From Clostridia bacterium (GTDB lineage: Bacteria; Bacillota; Clostridia; Oscillospirales; CAG-272): DNA of 20,792 nt. Within the stretch, counting starts at the first letter, position 1. Each line of letters starts with the position of its first letter. Shown here piece by piece: positions 6,806 through 13,487 of this stretch. Where the stretch lies: contig JAFVRI010000030.1 in assembly GCA_017504335.1 (NCBI GenBank), forward strand, positions 1 to 20,792. The letters are read 5' to 3'. The position numbers and the translations under genes are program-made. The notes below the pieces were generated by a model that ran no database searches, was not told where the DNA came from, and saw only the letters and a program-made list of their open reading frames with translations.

Positions 6806-6841
6806 AAAGGACGAAGAGCCATTTTGCTTCTTCGTCCTTTT
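6806..6841. terminator. Bidirectional terminator after psd
   Basis: AAAGGACGAAGA (about 6806-6817) pairs with TCTTCGTCCTTT (6829-6840), with T or A runs on both sides. It lies between convergent psd and the aldolase-family gene. Confidence 0.88.
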
Positions 6842-6848
6842 CTTATTC

Positions 6849-7727
6849 TCAGATCTCGCCGATCTGCTTCATGGTCTCTTCCATGACGGCTTTGGCTTCC
6901 TCGGTGATGGGTAGGCAGTAGTCCTGATGGAAGTTGCCCTCGCATCCGAGCAGGTTCATGCAATAGGTGAAGCAGTACATCAGACCGTGCTTCAGCATGG
7001 TATCCCGCATGAGCAGAATGTTGTCCAGATATCTGCGGGCGCCCGCGAAATCGCCTGCCTCCATGCAATCATACATCCGTCTGCCGTTCTTCGGGGTGCA
7101 GCTGAACATACCGTCCAGATTCTTGGTGATGCCCATCATGTTGGCATAGTCGAAGCTGTCAAGTCCGCTGTAGAGGCAAGCGAAATCGGCGTCGGGATAG
7201 TTTCTGCCGATGGCTTGAATCATTTCCCAGTCCGCGGTCTTGATTCCCTTGATATTGGGATGATGGATGAGGCGGTCGATCAGGGGCAGAGTGATCTTGA
7301 TCTTGGTAACAACGGCAAGATCGTACAGGTACAGCGGATAAGGAGAGCGGTCGGCAACGGTGGTGAACCAGTTTGTGAGTTGTTCCAAATCCAATACGCT
7401 GTAAAAGGGAGTGGTCAGCACCACACCGTCGATCTGCGCGTCACCGATCATGTCGATCTTTTCCATGACCTTGACGATGGAGTTGTCCATGACACCCACG
7501 AAAAGGGGCAACCGTCCGCGATTTGCCGCGGCTCCTACACGAACGATCTCCGCATACGCGGAATTCTTGATGTATGCCTCGATTCCCATGCTGCCCATGA
7601 GCAAAAGACCCGATGCGCCTGCTTCGATCTGCTGCTCAATGTGTTTCTCCAGAGAAGCGGCAACCAAATTGCCCTCCTCGTCCAAGGGTGTGCCAAGTGC
7701 GGTATAAAATCCTTTTTTCAGTTCCAT
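6849..7727 (-). CDS. DapA/NanA-family (class I) aldolase or lyase
   Basis: A 292-residue TIM-barrel protein of the dihydrodipicolinate synthase / N-acetylneuraminate lyase family, which uses a Schiff-base lysine on pyruvate. The lysine is K163 in IKGIKTADW, the tyrosine Y135 in YLYD, and the second tyrosine Y109 in TPFYS. The pyruvate carboxylate loop is GSMGIEAY (45-52), unlike the GTTGES of true DapA. The DapA arginine of the YNVPSRTG block is missing (YDLAVVTK), so it is not a lysine-pathway enzyme. It more likely cleaves or forms a 2-keto-3-deoxy sugar acid or sialic-acid-like compound. It is cotranscribed 20 bases after an unknown protein. YhcH, SDR and AKR neighbours support a sugar-acid pathway. 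Exact substrate unknown. Confidence 0.85.
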   Translation of the reverse strand: MELKKGFYTALGTPLDEEGNLVAASLEKHIEQQIEAGASGLLLMGSMGIEAYIKNSAYAEIVRVGAAANRGRLPLFVGVMDNSIVKVMEKIDMIGDAQIDGVVLTTPFYSVLDLEQLTNWFTTVADRSPYPLYLYDLAVVTKIKITLPLIDRLIHHPNIKGIKTADWEMIQAIGRNYPDADFACLYSGLDSFDYANMMGITKNLDGMFSCTPKNGRRMYDCMEAGDFAGARRYLDNILLMRDTMLKHGLMYCFTYCMNLLGCEGNFHQDYCLPITEEAKAVMEETMKQIGEI

Positions 7728-7747
7728 AATCGTATCCTTTCTTATGT

Positions 7748-8689
7748 TTATCGAAGGGTGAAGTGATAGGAAGCCTTGCCCGTTTCCTCGTCGTAGGCAT
7801 CCATGGAGAAGTCCACGCCGATCTCCTCGGCAAGAGTTGCCATCACGTATTCGGTGGAGTAGCGGAAGAAGGGGGAGAGCTCCCGTCCCGTGGCGCGCAG
7901 ATGCTTGACGGCGGGGCAGTAGGCAATGGCGACCGTCAGGGTCTTGCCGTCATTGGTAAGGGTCAGCGCGTCGGTGGCTTTTTCCAGTGTATAGGTCTCG
8001 CGGATCCGTGCCTCAATGGCACCCAACGGATCGGTCTTGCCCGCCTCCACGGTCTTCTTATACACGTTTTTGGTATAGCGAACCAGATATGCCTTCAGAT
8101 GCTCCATGCCGTGAACACGGCCCATGTAATCGATGCCCATGTTCAGGCTGCTGTGAAAATCACGGTGAAAATACTCGTTTTCCTTGGAGCGGATGTCTAC
8201 GCGCACGGTGTTTTCATCCACTACCATCATGCCCTTGAATACCTTGGGGTCGTACAAAATACTGGAGCATTTTGCCTCATCCACACCGATGTGGTTGCGG
8301 AACCAAGTCAGTCCCACCTGCTCCAGCGATGCGCGGTAATAGTCGCAGTGACCGCAGTAATCGTAATAGGGCTTGATGCCAAGCTCCTTTTCCAGCTCCA
8401 AAAGCCGTCCCTTGGAGGGGCAATAGAGCATTTCATCGTAGATCCAGCCCGCTTTTTCGTTCATGATCTTGGTGCAGTCTGCCGCTTCCTCGTGAAGTGT
8501 GCCCATCCAATAATCCCAGCATCCGCGCTGACCGTCCTTTTTGGCAAAGTTGATCAGCGGAATGCCTTTTCCGGTAGGCTCAAACAGATATGCCCAAAAG
8601 CGCTCGACCTCCGCATGGCCTCCCAGATTTTCATCCAGATAGGAAAACAGCTCGCTGTAAGAGGGAATAAATTCCGTACAGGAAATCAT
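7748..8689 (-). CDS. Unknown protein with two similar modules, possibly ATC-hydrolase-like
   Basis: A 313-residue soluble protein with no signal or membrane segment. I do not recognise it with certainty. Two blocks resemble each other. Residues 89-146 begin YCPSKGRLLELEKELG and continue through P-x-x-x-Y and a Leu/Gly helix. Residues 257-312 begin YCPAVKHLRATGREL and run the same course. Both end near a K-x-S strand. The YCP start followed by a helix and a C/H-containing segment (YCGHC, 111-115, in the first copy only) recalls L-2-amino-thiazoline-4-carboxylate hydrolase-like domains; this is a tentative memory match. ATG 8689 has AGGAGG with good spacing. It leads the operon with the DapA-type aldolase, from a promoter nearly identical to that of the SDR/AKR operon. 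Confidence 0.6.
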   Translation of the reverse strand: MISCTEFIPSYSELFSYLDENLGGHAEVERFWAYLFEPTGKGIPLINFAKKDGQRGCWDYWMGTLHEEAADCTKIMNEKAGWIYDEMLYCPSKGRLLELEKELGIKPYYDYCGHCDYYRASLEQVGLTWFRNHIGVDEAKCSSILYDPKVFKGMMVVDENTVRVDIRSKENEYFHRDFHSSLNMGIDYMGRVHGMEHLKAYLVRYTKNVYKKTVEAGKTDPLGAIEARIRETYTLEKATDALTLTNDGKTLTVAIAYCPAVKHLRATGRELSPFFRYSTEYVMATLAEEIGVDFSMDAYDEETGKASYHFTLR

Positions 8690-8721
8690 AAGGATACCTC
8701 CTATTGATCATAGTTAAAGTT

Positions 8722-8756
8722 AGTATAACCCCATTTGCTTTCCTTGTCAAGGACAT
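8722..8756 (-). promoter_or_regulatory. Promoter with palindrome over the -35 (copy A of a shared control region)
   Basis: Minus strand: TTGACA (8750-8745), 17 bp, TATACT (8727-8722). The 11-bp element TGTCAAGGACA (8745-8755), with arms TGTC/GACA, covers the -35. Counting by hand, 30 of 35 bases match the promoter at 12537-12571, and distances to the start codons are nearly the same (32 and 31 bases). Confidence 0.8.
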
Positions 8757-8785
8757 TTTTTCTCTTTTTTGTCGTCCAAAAAAGA

Positions 8786-8814
8786 TTGTATCGCTGAAGA
8801 AAATATGGTATAAT
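8786..8814 (+). promoter_or_regulatory. Promoter of the YhcH-amidohydrolase operon
   Basis: TTGTAT (8786-8791), 17 bp, TATAAT (8809-8814) with TGG before it (extended -10). It is divergent from copy A, about 30 bases from the palindrome, so one bound regulator could affect both. Confidence 0.7.
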
Positions 8815-8846
8815 GAAAATGAAAAAAAGAAAGGATTGGAGTCATC

Positions 8847-9308
8847 ATGATACTTGCCAACATCAAGGATGCGGAGAAATACTGTGCTCTCCATCCGAAA
8901 TTCAAGGAAATTTTTGATTTTTTAAAAACGCTGACCAAGGACTCTCGCGAGGGATATGTGGGAGAGGATTGCCGCGTAAACTTTTCGGGGGCATTCTGCG
9001 ATACCGCCGACCAAAACGAAGACGGGACACCGAAGGTATTTGAGGCGCATCGGGATTATATTGACATTCACTATTGCATCGTCGGAAGCGAGGGAATCGG
9101 TTATGCTGACATAGAGAGGCTGACCCCCATTACCGACTATGACAAGGCAGACGACTATCTCCTTCTTTCGGGAGACTGTCAGAAGCTGATCCTTCGTGAA
9201 GGAGACTTTTGCGTGGTATTTCCCGAGGACGCTCATATTCCCATGATGAAGGGTGTGGGAGACGGAGCGCTGCTGAAGGCAGTTGCCAAGATCAAGGTGA
9301 TAAAATGA
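8847..9308 (+). CDS. YhcH/YjgK/YiaL-family protein (putative sugar anomerase-type cupin)
   Basis: A 153-residue cupin-like protein of the DUF386 family, whose members (YhcH/NanQ, YiaL, EbgC) sit in sugar and sialic acid operons; NanQ speeds sialic acid anomer change. The family metal motif E66-x-H68-R-x-Y71-x-D73-x-H75 (EAHRDYIDIH) is complete, and the late PEDAHIP gives H130. Length is standard. ATG 8847 follows GGAG. Its stop overlaps the next start (ATGA), so it is coupled to the amidohydrolase pair. It probably keeps the pathway sugar in the right ring or anomeric form; the substrate is unknown. Confidence 0.9.
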   Translation: MILANIKDAEKYCALHPKFKEIFDFLKTLTKDSREGYVGEDCRVNFSGAFCDTADQNEDGTPKVFEAHRDYIDIHYCIVGSEGIGYADIERLTPITDYDKADDYLLLSGDCQKLILREGDFCVVFPEDAHIPMMKGVGDGALLKAVAKIKVIK

Positions 9309-9967
9309 GCATCATTGACATTGATGCGCATCCGCCCATTGAGAGGGCGGCACGGAATGCGTTTTTTGAGGATCTGTCAAGGCTTGGGATCGGCTCTGCC
9401 TTAGGCGCGCCCCTTGCCGAGGGCATGAGTGAACGGGAGTGCAACCTCCGAGTCCTTGCCGAAGGGAAGGGCACCTCTCTTTGGGGGCATCCCCATTGCT
9501 TGGATACTCTGGCGGGGGCGACCCTTATTACCGTGGATGCCGCTTGGCTTCCCGAGGTGGGGGACATTCTTTCCGTGGCAGAAAAGCAACACGTGCCGAT
9601 CCTTTTGCGGCATGAAGGGGAGGACGAGATTCGTGCTTTGGCAGCGGCGTATCCGATCCTTCCTCTGATTGTCGGAGGCTTTGACTCCCGTGTGGGAAAA
9701 CCCGCGATCATGGCGGAGCTGATGAAGGCGCACAAAAATCTGTATCTCAATCTATCGGGTGCGGTTTGGAGCTACAATTACGTGATGCACGAGTGGCTGG
9801 AAAGGCTTCCTACGGATCGGATCCTGTTTGGATCCGCCTATCCCTTGGGCAATCCCGCATCCAAGCTCGCTTCCCTTCGTTGGGAATTGCGTGATACGGA
9901 CGAAGCGGTTGCCGAGGCGATCCTCGGGGGCAATGCCCGTACACTGTTTGGGGAGGTGAAGCCATGA
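9305..9967 (+). CDS. Amidohydrolase-fold protein lacking metal ligands (pseudoenzyme)
   Basis: A 220-residue protein of the amidohydrolase 2 (COG2159-like) type. It aligns with the product of the next gene (9964-10734) at the strands that carry metal ligands, but most ligands are gone. The N-terminal H-x-H is D7-A-H9, the His of the VWAHLS strand is absent (IVGGFDS, 122-128), and the final Asp of FGTDYP is alanine (FGSAYP, A178). H103 in LLRHEG is kept. The LFG-x-x-YP and GGNARTLFG-like ends are otherwise typical, so the fold is probably intact. Start ATG 9305 overlaps the YhcH stop, and its own stop overlaps the next start. Probable role: non-catalytic partner or ligand-binding subunit of the intact amidohydrolase (inference). 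Confidence 0.8.
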   Translation: MSIIDIDAHPPIERAARNAFFEDLSRLGIGSALGAPLAEGMSERECNLRVLAEGKGTSLWGHPHCLDTLAGATLITVDAAWLPEVGDILSVAEKQHVPILLRHEGEDEIRALAAAYPILPLIVGGFDSRVGKPAIMAELMKAHKNLYLNLSGAVWSYNYVMHEWLERLPTDRILFGSAYPLGNPASKLASLRWELRDTDEAVAEAILGGNARTLFGEVKP

Positions 9968-10734
9968 GGATCATTGACTTTCACTGTCATCCCGGCTACG
10001 ATTTTCATTTGCCTACCCACGGTGTTGCCATTGACATGGCGCGATTCGTGAAGGATCTTTCCGCCAACGGCATAGTGAAGGGCTGCGGCAGTGTGATAGA
10101 CCGTGCCATGAACAAGCGTCCCGTAGAGGAATATGAGACGATCGTTCCCATGCTCAACGATCGGGCATTGGAATACCGCCGAATGCTCGAGGGCTTTTAT
10201 ATTCCCGGCATTCACGTGCATCCCGCCTTTGTCGAGCTTTCCTGTCGGGAGATCGAGCGGGCGCACAGGGCGGGCGTCAAACTCATCGGCGAACTGGTTC
10301 CTTATATGATGGGCTGGACCGAGTGTGCCACCCCCGAATTTCTTGCCATCATGGATTGCGCAAGGTCGTATGACATGGTGGTGAACATTCACCCCACCAC
10401 CATTGAGGATATGTATAGGCTTTCGGCGGCAATGCCGGGGCTCAAATTGGTGTGGGCGCATCTGTCTGCCTACGGAGGCTTTGAGGATCACCTCGAAATG
10501 ATGCGGAGAAACGAGAACGTCTGTTTTGATATTTCCGCGCACGGAACCGATCGGGTGGGGACGCTTCGAAAAGCCATTGACCGCGTCGGCGCGGACCGAT
10601 TGCTCTTTGGCACGGATTATCCCGGTGTAGGTCCCGCAGGGGATATTGCCGCGGTGATGTTCGAGCCACTTACCGATGACGAACGGGAAGCCATTCTTTG
10701 GGGCAATGCCGAGCGATTGCTGGAGATCGAATAA
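9964..10734 (+). CDS. Amidohydrolase family (COG2159-like) metal hydrolase or decarboxylase
   Basis: A 256-residue TIM-barrel metalloenzyme with a full ligand set: H7-x-H9 in DFHCHPG, E110 in LIGELVPY, H143 in VNIHPT, H166 in VWAHLSAYGG and D218 in LFGTDYPGVGP. This family includes lactonases, hydratases and decarboxylases. In sugar-acid operons such proteins often hydrolyse a sugar lactone. It is the last gene of a tightly overlapped operon with YhcH and the ligand-less relative. A two-way terminator follows. Substrate unknown; lactone hydrolysis is the best guess from SDR, AKR and aldolase neighbours. Confidence 0.88.
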   Translation: MRIIDFHCHPGYDFHLPTHGVAIDMARFVKDLSANGIVKGCGSVIDRAMNKRPVEEYETIVPMLNDRALEYRRMLEGFYIPGIHVHPAFVELSCREIERAHRAGVKLIGELVPYMMGWTECATPEFLAIMDCARSYDMVVNIHPTTIEDMYRLSAAMPGLKLVWAHLSAYGGFEDHLEMMRRNENVCFDISAHGTDRVGTLRKAIDRVGADRLLFGTDYPGVGPAGDIAAVMFEPLTDDEREAILWGNAERLLEIE

Positions 10735-10770
10735 AAAAGAACGAATCACATTCGTGATTCGTTCTTTTTC
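10735..10770. terminator. Bidirectional terminator between convergent operons
   Basis: A perfect 14-bp stem, AAAGAACGAATCAC (10736-10749) with GTGATTCGTTCTTT (10754-10767), has a 4-nt loop and T runs on both strands. Confidence 0.93.
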
Positions 10771-10772
10771 TT

Positions 10773-11705
10773 TTACTGCCTGCTGCTCCACAGCCATGGG
10801 CTGATGAGGAAGGGATCTACGTTTGAGAATTCGGAAAGGATCCGTTCCATGGTCCTTGCGGATAGGGAGGGGGACTCGAACATGGCGGCATTTTGGCGAA
10901 CCTGCTCGGGGGTCTCGCTTCCGACCACCAAGGACGTGACACCCTCGGTATCGCGGATAAAGGACAGCGCCAGCTCGGGGACGGTGATCCCCTCGTCCTC
11001 GGCGATGGCATGCAGCGCTTGGATCAAGGGGGCGGCGGAGGCGAATTTCGTGTTCCGTACCTCCTCCTCCGATCGGAAAAACATGCCCTGCAGATAGACG
11101 CTTCTCACGAATACGGCAATGCCCGCATCCGCCATGCTCTTTACCGTTCCGTTGCGAATAACCTCGTTGTCCCAAATGTTCAAGGGGAGCTGGATGGCAT
11201 CGAAGATTCCCGAATCCACGATCTCCTCCAGCCGATCCTTTTTGGAAACCGACATACCCGCAGAGTGGATCAGTCCTTCCTTTTTCAGCTCATCCAAAGC
11301 TACGGCAAGCTCCTTGCCGTAGTTGAAGTAATCGTCCTCAATGTGACTCATAAAGATGGGAAGATGATCCACGCCCAGCTTTTTCATGGATGCTGTGGCA
11401 AAGGCTCGCAGGGAGCCGTACACGTCCTTGCCACTCTCCTTGTCGATGCGGAACTTGGTGCAGATCGCCATGCGCTTCTCGGGATTGGCACGCAGATATT
11501 TGCCGATGACGGCTTCGCTTTCTCCGTAATCGTTGGAGGTGTCCAGCATGGTCACCCCATGCTCATAGGCGGTATCCAGAATCCGAAAGCTTTCGGTCTC
11601 GGTGGGCATGCCGTTTTTGTTGTTGATGCCGTAGTTGAGTCCCAGCTGAACGGTACCCAGTGTCATTGCGGAGATAGACAACCCCTGTTTTTCGGTGCGT
11701 TTCAT
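10773..11705 (-). CDS. Aldo/keto reductase
   Basis: A 310-residue NADPH-type oxidoreductase with the full AKR tetrad: D55 and Y60 in MLDTSNDYGESE, K84 in ICTKF, H121 in FMSHIED. The start MTLGTVQLGLNYG is typical of a bacterial AKR branch often found in sugar clusters. It starts 17 bases after the SDR stop, with GGAGGA, so the two are one operon. It probably acts as a sugar or lactone dehydrogenase or ketone reductase; the substrate is unknown. Confidence 0.93.
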   Translation of the reverse strand: MKRTEKQGLSISAMTLGTVQLGLNYGINNKNGMPTETESFRILDTAYEHGVTMLDTSNDYGESEAVIGKYLRANPEKRMAICTKFRIDKESGKDVYGSLRAFATASMKKLGVDHLPIFMSHIEDDYFNYGKELAVALDELKKEGLIHSAGMSVSKKDRLEEIVDSGIFDAIQLPLNIWDNEVIRNGTVKSMADAGIAVFVRSVYLQGMFFRSEEEVRNTKFASAAPLIQALHAIAEDEGITVPELALSFIRDTEGVTSLVVGSETPEQVRQNAAMFESPSLSARTMERILSEFSNVDPFLISPWLWSSRQ

Positions 11706-11722
11706 GATGATATTCCTCCGTC

Positions 11723-12505
11723 TTACTTTGCGCTGTATCCGCCATCCACGGGAATCACTGCTCCCGTAATGTAGGCGGACGCGTCCGACGCCAGGAAAAT
11801 GATCGTTCCCATGATATCGGTATCATTGGCGGGTCTGCCCAGCATGGTGCGGGCGCTGTATCTTCTGCGGAATTCCTCATTCCACTCGCTGTCGAGACCG
11901 CCAAGCTCAATGACGTTGCAGCGCACGTTATGCTTGCCGTAATTGGACGCAATGTATCTGGTATAATTGGTCATGCCACCCTTGTTGTAGAAGTAATCGG
12001 GAATGACACCGTCCACGTTCATGTCGAGTCCCTCATAGAGCGTGTAGTCGGGGCCGAGGATGCCCATATAGGAGCCGATGTTGATGATCGAGCCCGAGCC
12101 CGCCTCGCACATTTTATCGCCAAAGGCTCTGGTGATCAGAAAAAGACCTGTGGCATTGACCCTCATGCTGGCTTCCCATGCTTCCTTTGTGTCGTGGTAT
12201 CCCTTCATGGTGCGGGCAACCGAATTGTTGACTAAGACATCCACTCGTCCGTATTCGCGATAAATCTCGTCTCTCAGGGCAAGGATGCTTTCCTCCTCAC
12301 CGAGATCGAGAAATTTCGCGACGACATCGTAGCCCTCGGCACGAAGCTTCGCGGCAACCGAATCATTTTTTTCAACGCCACGGGATGCCATGATCACACG
12401 GGCACCCGCCATGGCAAGGGCACGCACAAGCTGTCTGCCGTACAGTCCCGCGCCTCCCGTGATCAGGGCAACCTTACCCTTCAGCGAAAATAGATCCATA
12501 TTCAT
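11723..12505 (-). CDS. SDR-family oxidoreductase (gluconate 5-dehydrogenase-like)
   Basis: A 260-residue Rossmann-fold short-chain dehydrogenase. Motifs: nucleotide loop TGGAGLYG (16-23), NNS (93-95, for the usual NNA), S145 in IGSYMG, catalytic Y171-x3-K175 in DYFYNKGG, and the C-terminal ITGAVIPVDGGYS. The start MDLFSLKGKVALITGG resembles gluconate 5-dehydrogenase-type members. ATG 12505 was chosen because TTTGGAGG lies 7 nt upstream; a longer frame from 12571 would run through the promoter and is rejected, while ATG 12499 is a weaker option. The insert between S145 and Y171 (about 25 residues) is longer than usual and may shape the substrate pocket. First gene of the SDR-AKR operon. Confidence 0.92.
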   Translation of the reverse strand: MNMDLFSLKGKVALITGGAGLYGRQLVRALAMAGARVIMASRGVEKNDSVAAKLRAEGYDVVAKFLDLGEEESILALRDEIYREYGRVDVLVNNSVARTMKGYHDTKEAWEASMRVNATGLFLITRAFGDKMCEAGSGSIINIGSYMGILGPDYTLYEGLDMNVDGVIPDYFYNKGGMTNYTRYIASNYGKHNVRCNVIELGGLDSEWNEEFRRRYSARTMLGRPANDTDIMGTIIFLASDASAYITGAVIPVDGGYSAK

Positions 12506-12536
12506 GTCGGTTCCTCCAAAATTCTGATGTAAGGTC

Positions 12537-12571
12537 AGTATAATACCATTTTCTCCCCTTGTCAAGGACAT
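12537..12571 (-). promoter_or_regulatory. Promoter with palindrome over the -35 (copy B of a shared control region)
   Basis: Minus strand: TTGACA (12565-12560), 17 bp, TATACT (12542-12537). The palindrome TGTCAAGGACA lies at 12560-12570. It closely matches the region at 8722-8756, including much of the spacer, which core promoter constraint alone would not explain. Confidence 0.8.
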
Positions 12572-12603
12572 GTTTTCGGATGTATGTCACGTGTAGCTCC
12601 GCA

Positions 12604-13335
12604 TCATTTGATCGGAAAGGCTTTTCGGTAATGCTCGGGGGAGAGACCGCAATGCCGCTTGAATGCCTTGCTGAAGGAATAGGGGTTGGCATAGCCGAGA
12701 TGCTCGGCAATTTCTCCCACCTTGATTCCGTTCGAAAGCTGAGCAATGCCTGTGTTGATTCTGCGTCGGTCAAAGTATTGCTTGGGGCTTTCTCCGTATT
12801 CCGCCGCAAAGCTTCGGCTTACGTGCTCCCGACTGTATCCGATGGCGCGGCAAAGCTCATCCATACGAAATGAGAAATTCTCCAGGGAGTCAATATACCG
12901 CTTCGCGCGTCCCGCCACCGTATCGGAGGGCATATCCTTTTCCTCCAAGGCGGAAAGGACGAGCTGAAGAATGGGGATGAGTCGCTCGGGCTCTTGAACA
13001 TGAACATGCTTGCGCCAAAGCGCCACCGCGTCGGCAAGCAGCGTTCCTTCCTTGACGGGAATTTCCATAAGCCTTGTCACGGCGGGAACGGTGGTAATAT
13101 GGGCATAGGTATGCAGGAGCCTGTCCTTTGGGTTGTCATAAAACGTACAGGGAACATGGACGGGTGTCAGATAGAGATATCCTTTTTTCAATCTGGTCTT
13201 TTTGCCGTTCTCCTCGCAATAGGCTTCCCCGTCAATGATGTAGTACAGTCTGGACAGAGCCACCGAAACATTTCGGTAGACCCAATTTTCATGGGTATAG
13301 GATTCGTTGGATTGAAATAAATTCTGAACGATCAT
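12604..13335 (-). CDS. AraC-family transcriptional regulator
   Basis: A 243-residue regulator. An N-terminal cupin-type sensor spans about residues 20-85 (LSRLYYIIDGEAYCEENG, then GYLYLTPVHVPCTF). The AraC double HTH spans about 143-240: first HTH near 156-178 (RMDELCRAIGYSREHVSRSF), second near 204-228 (KVGEIAEHLGYANPYSFSKA), with the tail GLSPEHYRKAF. It lies upstream of and in the same direction as the SDR/AKR operon and divergent from the SGNH-SGNH-RpiB operon, so it may control either or both. No clear terminator separates it from the SDR promoter, so read-through is possible. The start codon lies only about 3-4 bases after the predicted transcription start. Confidence 0.9.
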   Translation of the reverse strand: MIVQNLFQSNESYTHENWVYRNVSVALSRLYYIIDGEAYCEENGKKTRLKKGYLYLTPVHVPCTFYDNPKDRLLHTYAHITTVPAVTRLMEIPVKEGTLLADAVALWRKHVHVQEPERLIPILQLVLSALEEKDMPSDTVAGRAKRYIDSLENFSFRMDELCRAIGYSREHVSRSFAAEYGESPKQYFDRRRINTGIAQLSNGIKVGEIAEHLGYANPYSFSKAFKRHCGLSPEHYRKAFPIK

Positions 13336-13344
13336 AGCGATTTT

Positions 13345-13373
13345 AGTTTACTCCTTTCTCGGATATTTGTCAA
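13345..13373 (-). promoter_or_regulatory. Promoter of the second AraC gene
   Basis: Minus strand: TTGACA (13373-13368), 17 bp, TAAACT (13350-13345). The predicted start near 13338 is almost at ATG 13335, and an AGGAG lies inside the spacer, too far from the ATG to act. Confidence 0.6.
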
Positions 13374-13375
13374 TA

Positions 13376-13405
13376 CATATCAAAAATAAATCACATTTGG
13401 ATATG
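13376..13405. promoter_or_regulatory. Inverted repeat, possible AraC-type operator
   Basis: CATATCAAAA (13376-13385) and TTTGGATATG (13396-13405) are inverted copies matching at 9 of 10 bases, about 20 bp centre to centre (two helical turns). They lie between the divergent promoters. This spacing suits two protomers on one DNA face; the binding protein is inferred. Confidence 0.5.
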
Positions 13406-13424
13406 AAAAAACTAAATTTTGGCA

Positions 13425-13453
13425 TTTACATCCATGGGGATTTATTTTATACT
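13425..13453 (+). promoter_or_regulatory. Promoter of the SGNH-SGNH-RpiB operon
   Basis: TTTACA (13425-13430), 17 bp, TATACT (13448-13453). It lies 20 bases downstream of the inverted repeat, a usual place for an activator site. Confidence 0.7.
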
Positions 13454-13487
13454 AAAAAAGGAATCCGAGAAGGGAGGATGCCTGATC

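Noticed and set aside
6849..7727. Calling the aldolase-family gene dapA or nanA
   Set aside because: The DapA arginine and GTTGE loop are absent and no nanE or nanK lies nearby. Only the superfamily can be supported.
6927..8707. Plus-strand open frames opposite the aldolase and the two-module protein
   Set aside because: Shadow frames of real minus-strand genes; low-complexity composition and no start signals.
8631..8894. Similar peptide starts (MSLTRKANGVILTL and MSLTRGENGIILTL) in front of two minus-strand genes, suggesting a shared N-terminal peptide
   Set aside because: Both lie exactly on the shared promoter (8722-8756 and 12537-12571) upstream of proper ribosome sites. The similarity is of promoter DNA, not protein.
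9838..11175. Long minus-strand open frame (445 codons) opposite the amidohydrolase and across the convergent AKR gene
   Set aside because: It lies opposite a motif-complete amidohydrolase and out of frame with the AKR, crosses a strong two-way terminator, and shows no family motif. It is a shadow of codon bias.
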